DNA of 30,819 nucleotides from positions 3,122,000 to 3,152,818 of the forward strand of contig CP070771.1 in NCBI GenBank assembly GCA_020345785.1, written 5' to 3'. The stretch comes from Desulfobacterales bacterium (lineage in GTDB: Bacteria > Desulfobacterota > Desulfobacteria > Desulfobacterales > JAFDCJ01). Numbering within the stretch: the stretch's first letter is position 1; each line of letters starts with the position of its first letter. The position numbers and the translations under genes are program-made. A model generated the notes under the pieces. It did no database searches and was not told where the DNA came from. It saw only the letters and a program-made list of their open reading frames with translations. Below are positions 26,193 through 30,819 of this stretch, one piece after another.

Positions 26193-28193
26193 TTATAAGA
26201 AGTAATCGAAGTCACGTTCCGTGCGGACTTTGCGCCGCAGGACAAATATGTGAGCGGGAACGATTTGAGGGTTAAGCTCCACAAAGTTCCGCACGCCCTG
26301 CCACAGATAACGGGCATCACTCAACAGGTCGTGCACTTGAAATGATTGCTGCGGATCCAACCCCACTGTCTCGGGCGAAAATTCCAACCACCCGGTGTGC
26401 GTATGATGGGGATCGAGATTGACGACTACCAAAATAATATTCGAAAGATCGCCGGTGTGCTTGCTGTATGCGATCAGGTGTTCATTATCTACCGGATGAA
26501 AATGCAGATTCCGGTCCTTCTGCAGCGCCGGATTTTCGCGCCGGATGCGGTTGACCCGCGCAATAAAAGACTTTCGACTATCCGGGCGGTCGATATCCCA
26601 AGATCTTATCTGGTATTTTTCAGAGTTCAGGTACTCTTCGCTGTGAGCCTCCCTGGCGGTGTTTTCGCCAAGCTCAAAGGCCGGTCCGTAAATGCCGTAG
26701 TTGGCGCCCAGAGTTGCCGCCAAAACGAGGCGTGTCGCGAATGCCTGCCTGCCCCCCATCTGCAGATATTCGGTTAAAATATCGGGGGTATTGGGCCATA
26801 AATTGGGCCAGAAGATTTCTCGCACCGGCGCTCGGCTCAATTCGGTAAAATACTGGGTAAGTTCCCATTTGGTGTTGCGCCAGGCGAAGTAAGTGTATGA
26901 TTGCGTAAATCCAAGTTTGGCGAGCCGATACATGACCCTGGGCCGTGTAAAGGCCTCGGCAAGAAAAATGGTTTCAGGATGGTCATTCTTGACCTCGGCG
27001 ATCAGCCACTTCCAGAAGGCGAACGGCTTGGTATGGGGGTTGTCCACCCGAAAAATCCGAATGCCTTGATCAATCCAGAAGTACACCACGCCGCGCAGCT
27101 CCTGCCAGAGATCCTGCCAGCGGTCGTTTTCAAAATTAAGTGGATAGATATCCTCATACTTTTTGGGCGGATTTTCGGCGTATTGGATGGTGCCGTCGGG
27201 CCGCCGGTAGAACCATTCGGGATGCTCCTGAACGTAGGGATGATCCGGTGTGCACTGAAAAGCAAGGTCTAGGGCGACTTCGATACCGAATTCATCGGCC
27301 CTGGATACAAACCGTCGAAAGTCCTCCAGCGTGCCTAATTGAGGATGCAGCGCGCAATGGCCGCCCTCAGGTCCACCAATCGCCCAGGGGCTGCCCGGAT
27401 CATCCGGACCGGCCCTCAGGGCATTGTTTTTCCCCTTGCGGTGGGTAATGCCGATGGGATGAATCGGCGGCAGGTAAAGAACGTCAAAACCCATCTCGGC
27501 GATGTACGGCAAGCGTTTTTCGCAATCTTTAAAGGTACCGTGTTGGTCATCTTTACCGCTGCAGGAACGGGGAAACATTTCATACCATGCACTGAAGCGG
27601 GCGCGCTGGCGTTCTACGGCCACCGGAAGTTTTTTAGCATAGCGGGTTGCACGACTTCGGTCCGGGAAACGGGTTACAATGCGCCCCAGATTTGCATCCA
27701 TCGCCAGTCTGATTTTTTCATTCATCGATTTGTCGGAAACCAGCAACTCCGCCCAACTTCTCAGCATGGCCTGATCAGCCCCGTCGGCCCGCATCGCAGC
27801 GTTCTGGATGAGATCGGATCCAATCAGAAGATCGGCTGCGACCTCCTGGCCGGCGTCCACCTTTTTCTTGATATCGCGCCGCCAGGTCATAAAGCGGTCG
27901 ACCCAGGCCTGGAGGGTGTAGAAGTATCGACCGACTTCTTCAACTCGAAAAGAACCGCGCCAGCGATCGTTGACCAGGGATTTCATGAAAACCCCTCTCC
28001 ATGCTGTATCGGTTTCCTTGCGATACAGCAGGATCGCCGAAATAATATCGTGACCATCGGTGAAAATGTCGGCTTCCACTTCGACCATTTCACCCACCGA
28101 GCGTTTGATCGCAAATCGACCGCCGTCAACTTCCGGTTGAACACCTTCAATAATCACCCGTCCTATAATGTTTTTCAACTCTGCCGGTTGCAT
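26193..28193 (-). CDS. glgE: alpha-1,4-glucan:maltose-1-phosphate maltosyltransferase (GH13_3)
   Basis: GlgE extends alpha-1,4-glucan with maltosyl units from maltose 1-phosphate, releasing phosphate. It has 666 residues. An N-terminal beta domain (about 10-105) and a helical insertion precede the GH13 barrel: VLYLPPIHPIG (238-248), HRKGKNNALRAGPDDPGSPW (251-270), QCTPDHPYVQEHPEWF (313-328), IRIFRVDNPHTKPF with nucleophile Asp384, FLAEAFTRP with acid/base Glu413, and NTPDIL with Asp471. RKGKNN is characteristic of GlgE. AAGGAA lies upstream of the ATG. It is the first gene of the minus-strand glucan block; upstream is a 606-bp gap where its promoter must lie, though I could not pick one. Confidence 0.96.
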   Translation of the reverse strand: MQPAELKNIIGRVIIEGVQPEVDGGRFAIKRSVGEMVEVEADIFTDGHDIISAILLYRKETDTAWRGVFMKSLVNDRWRGSFRVEEVGRYFYTLQAWVDRFMTWRRDIKKKVDAGQEVAADLLIGSDLIQNAAMRADGADQAMLRSWAELLVSDKSMNEKIRLAMDANLGRIVTRFPDRSRATRYAKKLPVAVERQRARFSAWYEMFPRSCSGKDDQHGTFKDCEKRLPYIAEMGFDVLYLPPIHPIGITHRKGKNNALRAGPDDPGSPWAIGGPEGGHCALHPQLGTLEDFRRFVSRADEFGIEVALDLAFQCTPDHPYVQEHPEWFYRRPDGTIQYAENPPKKYEDIYPLNFENDRWQDLWQELRGVVYFWIDQGIRIFRVDNPHTKPFAFWKWLIAEVKNDHPETIFLAEAFTRPRVMYRLAKLGFTQSYTYFAWRNTKWELTQYFTELSRAPVREIFWPNLWPNTPDILTEYLQMGGRQAFATRLVLAATLGANYGIYGPAFELGENTAREAHSEEYLNSEKYQIRSWDIDRPDSRKSFIARVNRIRRENPALQKDRNLHFHPVDNEHLIAYSKHTGDLSNIILVVVNLDPHHTHTGWLEFSPETVGLDPQQSFQVHDLLSDARYLWQGVRNFVELNPQIVPAHIFVLRRKVRTERDFDYFL

Positions 28194-28799
28194 TCGAATT
28201 CCTTAAATTGGTGTTTATGTGAGAATCGGGTTGAGTTTGGGTTCGAAAAATAACATCTCTAAACTTTACGCATGAAAGAAAATGGGTAAATACAGTCCAT
28301 TATGTATTTAAACACTTAAAAGTCTGTATTTTGGGATGGAGTAGTTCGCAGGTTGTGGTTTCAGGTTACAGCCGAAGCCCAAGCAACAAGTTATATCGAC
28401 GAGCGGCTCCTGTCAAGCGCGCTCAGACAAGCCAGACAGAATTTTCGATTGACGGTTGATTTCGTGTATAAAAGATTTTGGCTCAGGCCTTGAAATTACA
28501 GCGGCAGTGATTTTTGAATCCCTGCCGGAAGACTTCTCAATTTCGGATTATCAACGAAAATACGGTCATCATTACATAGCTTTGCCCTGAAAAATACGCA
28601 CTATACTTTATTTAGCGGTTTTCCGCCGTTTAGTATCGTAATTCGTCAGGATACCCGTAACTGCCGTGCATCAACGAAAGACGAGCTGCGTCAAAAAGCT
28701 TTCGGGGCTAAACAGTGTTGGAAACCGTCCGGTATCACCATCTAGATATTGCCTGTCATGTTTGTAATTAGTGGTTGAACGAATACCCGTCCAACGGCT
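28194..28799. other. intergenic region upstream of glgE, no gene seen
   Basis: These 606 bp separate glgE (minus) from the phospholipase D remnant (plus). The 150 bp next to glgE are AT-rich and are the likely promoter area, but no clear -35/-10 pair was found. The rest shows no recognised gene, RNA or repeat. It may include the eroded front of the phospholipase gene. Confidence 0.5.
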
Positions 28800-29021
28800 A
28801 TGTCGGGTTTCGCCCTTGCAAACAACAACTGCGTAAATGCCCTCATATTCTTAGGTTGGGTTGATCCGCCTTTTCATGATATCCAGATGATCGTGGATGG
28901 AGAAGCGGCTGCAGCCCTTGGTGCTCTGTTCAGGGACCGCTGGAAATGGGCCACGGGAAAAGATCTTCAGCCTGTCGACTCGGACAACGACGTCTGGCCA
29001 TCGCCGACACACAATCGCTGA
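28800..29021 (+). pseudogene. phospholipase D domain remnant
   Basis: This frame includes PPFHDIQMIVDGEAAAALGA followed by LFRDRWKWATG, the pattern of the phospholipase D domain in bacterial PLD-VTT fusion proteins. It ends DVWPSPTHNR at TGA 29019-29021. No HKD catalytic motif is present here or upstream. The next frame (-1) continues with the linker and VTT domain, so the N-terminal and central phospholipase parts have been lost and the remnants are out of frame. Confidence 0.65.
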
Positions 29022-29857
29022 TTCGGACAGTCGAATCCGTGTCGGGAAAAGATCGATGTCTACGCCGGCTGGAGTATGCGGAGCCCTCCGTCGACGGCAC
29101 CCGGCTGGTGCCGGATGACAACTGGCTGGACCCGGAAAGGCCCGTCGAATTCGATCGAATATTTGACCAGTTTGTACAGGAAGAAGATGGCCAGTCCGGC
29201 AAATCTCATTTATTGAAAATTTCCGTCGTTATGCTGGTGCTGCTTTCCCTGGCGGCGGTCTGGCGCTGGACACCGCTTTCGCAGTGGGTAAGTTTGGACA
29301 CGCTGACGACCCTGGCGGACCAACTGCAGGGTAGCCCTCTGATGCCCTTCGTAGTACTAGGGGCCTTTGTTGTCGGCGGGCTGATGATGGTCACCATCAC
29401 CGTGTTGATCGGTACCACCGCGATAGTTTTTCCCGCTCATCTGGGTGCGGTTTATGCGTTGACGGGGTGTCTCCTGAATTCGCTGGCCACGTATCTTCTC
29501 GGCGCCGGATTCAGCAGACAGGCGGTTCGCAAACTGGCGGGCAATCGGCTGAACCGTCTTAGCAAACGCCTCGCCCGTCAGGGTATTCTCACGGTGGCAG
29601 TGGTGCGCAATTCACCGGTGGCGCCGTTTACCATCGTCAACATGGTAGCAGGTGCATCGCACATCAAGCTGAAAGATTTTCTTCTGGGTACGGCACTTGG
29701 AATGCTGCCGGGCATCGTCGCCATTACGGTGTTTGCCGATCGAGTTGTTGCAGCGGTCAAAAATCCGGATTGGACCAATTTGGCCGTCGCAGCCGGCATT
29801 GCCGTCGTTTTAGCGGTGGGGGGCTGGCTGACACAGAAGCGCCTGAAGTCGCATTAG
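28946..29857 (+). pseudogene. TVP38/TMEM64 (VTT) membrane domain, remnant of PLD-VTT fusion
   Basis: The frame has 303 codons. Residues about 25-80 (TVESVSGKDRCLRRLEYAEP and LDPERPVEFDRIFDQFVQEE) resemble the linker that follows phospholipase D in PLD-VTT fusions. Residues about 91-295 are a complete VTT (SNARE-associated, DedA-like) membrane domain: segments at about 91-107, 133-155, 156-178, 245-265 and 277-295, with the family motif VVRNSPVAPFTIVNMVAGAS (219-238). The first ATG (28946) lies inside the overlapping phospholipase frame and has no Shine-Dalgarno. The membrane domain is undamaged, so a short product could still be made, but the gene as a whole has lost its enzyme half. VTT proteins act in membrane lipid transport or homeostasis. 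Confidence 0.7.
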
Positions 29858-30182
29858 TTGAAGATGCAGGGAGGCTAGAAAGCTGGCAAGCCTGAAGGCT
29901 GTGTGGCTGAGAAGCTGAGAAGCTGTGAGGCCGGGAGGACAAGACTGAGGGCTTGAGCATGGGAAGCTGTCGGGTTTTGGGTGTGGGAGCGACTTTTGCT
30001 TGCATCCTGCTGTTTTTCAAGCGGGATAACCGCGATAAAATCGGCCGGTCTACAGCGGACAGTCGTGTCGACCCGCTTGAAGCTTGGAGTAGGTTCGGCC
30101 TCCGCGTGGCGCAACGAAGTCACGCTGCAAGCGTGACGAAGACGGACGCCGATCTTGCCCGGCAACATGAGCGGAGAAGCAC
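29858..30182. other. intergenic region between converging genes
   Basis: No gene is seen. At about 29870-29945 there is a purine-rich low-complexity run with GCTGAGAAGCTGAGAAGCTG. A perfect 8-bp stem with a 3-base loop, GTCACGCT-GCA-AGCGTGAC, lies at 30119-30137. It has no T tract, but its position between the converging VTT and NfeD genes would suit a bidirectional transcription stop. Confidence 0.45.
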
Positions 30183-30596
30183 TCACTCTTCTGCGCAAGG
30201 CCTCACCGTCAACTTGAGTCCATTGATGGCCTCCACGAAAATCGCCTCGCCCTTCTCGATGGGAGCCCGGCCTTTTGCGATGCCGGCCTGCCAGCGTTCA
30301 CCCTGCACTTGAACATAGCCGTCCGGGTTCAGACGGGTCAGAGCGAAACCCTTGCGGCCGACCATGCGAAATCGGTCCGGGTACTGGTTCGGATCGTAAA
30401 AGCGCCAGAGGAAGGGAAATAAAACAATATCTTTGCCGACCCAAAAGCCGAGCAACCCCCACAAGAGATAGCCGGGGACATCCAGCCACCGGCGAAACAA
30501 GAGCAAAATCAAGACAAACGACACCTGGCCCGGCAATTGCAGAAGAAAATACTTCACTACAATCCAAAGCGGAGGTCTATTGTGTTTATTATCCAT
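30183..30596 (-). CDS. NfeD-like membrane protein
   Basis: This 137-residue protein has two membrane segments (about 12-34 and 41-63) followed by a C-terminal NfeD-type OB-fold domain: MVGRKGFALTRLNPDGYVQV (78-97), then GERWQAGIAKGRAPIEKGEA (99-118) and VEAINGLKLTVRP. The G-x-V/Y-x-V-x-G-E-x-W-x-A pattern is the NfeD signature. This is the short NfeD form lacking the ClpP-like protease domain. Such proteins usually partner with a membrane stomatin/SPFH protein, but none is encoded in the window. The gene converges with the VTT remnant. The start ATG follows an AT-rich stretch, without a clear Shine-Dalgarno. Confidence 0.85.
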   Translation of the reverse strand: MDNKHNRPPLWIVVKYFLLQLPGQVSFVLILLLFRRWLDVPGYLLWGLLGFWVGKDIVLFPFLWRFYDPNQYPDRFRMVGRKGFALTRLNPDGYVQVQGERWQAGIAKGRAPIEKGEAIFVEAINGLKLTVRPCAEE

Positions 30597-30676
30597 TCCC
30601 TATGGATTTCCTATTTTCTTTTGTTCCATACCCGGATGAAATTGAAGATATTTACGGTATTTGTTTTGTTCCTGCA

Positions 30677-30758
30677 ATCAGCGACCATCAGCAGAGTTGG
30701 AGGGATGAGAAAGGCCCCTGGAAGGGGCCGGAACCACGCTCTGTCACTGGTCGCTGAT
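30677..30758 (+). repeat. 82-bp terminal-inverted-repeat element, copy C
   Basis: It starts ATCAGCGACCA and ends TGGTCGCTGAT, a perfect 11-bp inverted terminal repeat. The centre is a perfect 7-bp stem with a 3-base loop, GGCCCCT-GGA-AGGGGCC. This is the cleanest of the three copies. It lies in the space upstream of the NfeD-like gene; nothing else is recognised between 30597 and the window end. Confidence 0.85.
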
Positions 30759-30819
30759 GTATGTAAAGAATTTTGGTAAAACCTTTTCAATTCTCACCGG
30801 CATAGCCGATGGCTTATGA

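Noticed and set aside
30119..30137. Intrinsic terminator
   Set aside because: The stem is perfect but there is no following T tract on either strand, so it is noted only as a hairpin in the converging-gene gap.

Overview
This window looks like a piece of chromosome from a Gram-negative bacterium, most likely a member of the Desulfobacterota (former Deltaproteobacteria). That placement is an inference. It rests on the gene repertoire, a lipoprotein-type ABC binding protein, a tmRNA whose tag begins Ala-Asp-Asp-Tyr, and intergenic spaces full of short dispersed repeats. No ribosomal or other decisive marker gene is present. Apart from a tmRNA cut by the left edge, I see no tRNA, rRNA, CRISPR array, phage or transposase gene.

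Left flank (1 to about 3.9 kb). The 5' part of ssrA (tmRNA) lies on the minus strand at the edge. Next come an unrecognised 181-residue protein and, overlapping its start by ATGA, a broken nicotinamidase. On the plus strand are a DHH-family phosphoesterase, an unknown 138-residue protein and a zinc-ribbon protein with one membrane segment.

Central block (about 4.0 to 28.2 kb, all on the minus strand). Read in the direction of transcription it encodes GlgE, a TreS-maltokinase fusion, GlgB, TreZ, a GH57/DUF3536 protein, TreY, MalQ, then a sugar ABC transporter (binding lipoprotein, two permeases, ATPase), an MscS-type channel, and two decayed genes (an endonuclease/exonuclease/phosphatase protein and a site-2 protease). 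The enzymes form a two-way bridge between trehalose and alpha-glucan. TreS converts trehalose to maltose, the fused maltokinase makes maltose 1-phosphate, GlgE polymerises it and GlgB branches the chain. In the other direction TreY and TreZ release trehalose from glucan ends, and MalQ and perhaps the GH57 protein rework the oligosaccharides. No otsA/otsB, glgA, glgC or glgP is in the window. The transporter probably imports an alpha-glucoside such as trehalose or maltose. Its translational coupling to a mechanosensitive channel suggests a link with osmotic balance.

Right flank (about 28.2 kb to the end). A deleted and frameshifted phospholipase D-VTT fusion remnant is followed by a small NfeD-like membrane protein on the opposite strand.

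The most unusual non-coding signal is an 82-83 bp element with 11-bp terminal inverted repeats, present three times (3243-3324, 15517-15599, 30677-30758). Other repeats are a 21-bp tandem array inside the ABC operon, a 55-bp repeat pair, and several hairpins. I found no convincing new defence or biosynthetic system. The main points of interest are the integrated trehalose/glucan/transport/channel cluster, the small palindromic element, and four decaying genes, two of which stop at catalytic motifs.
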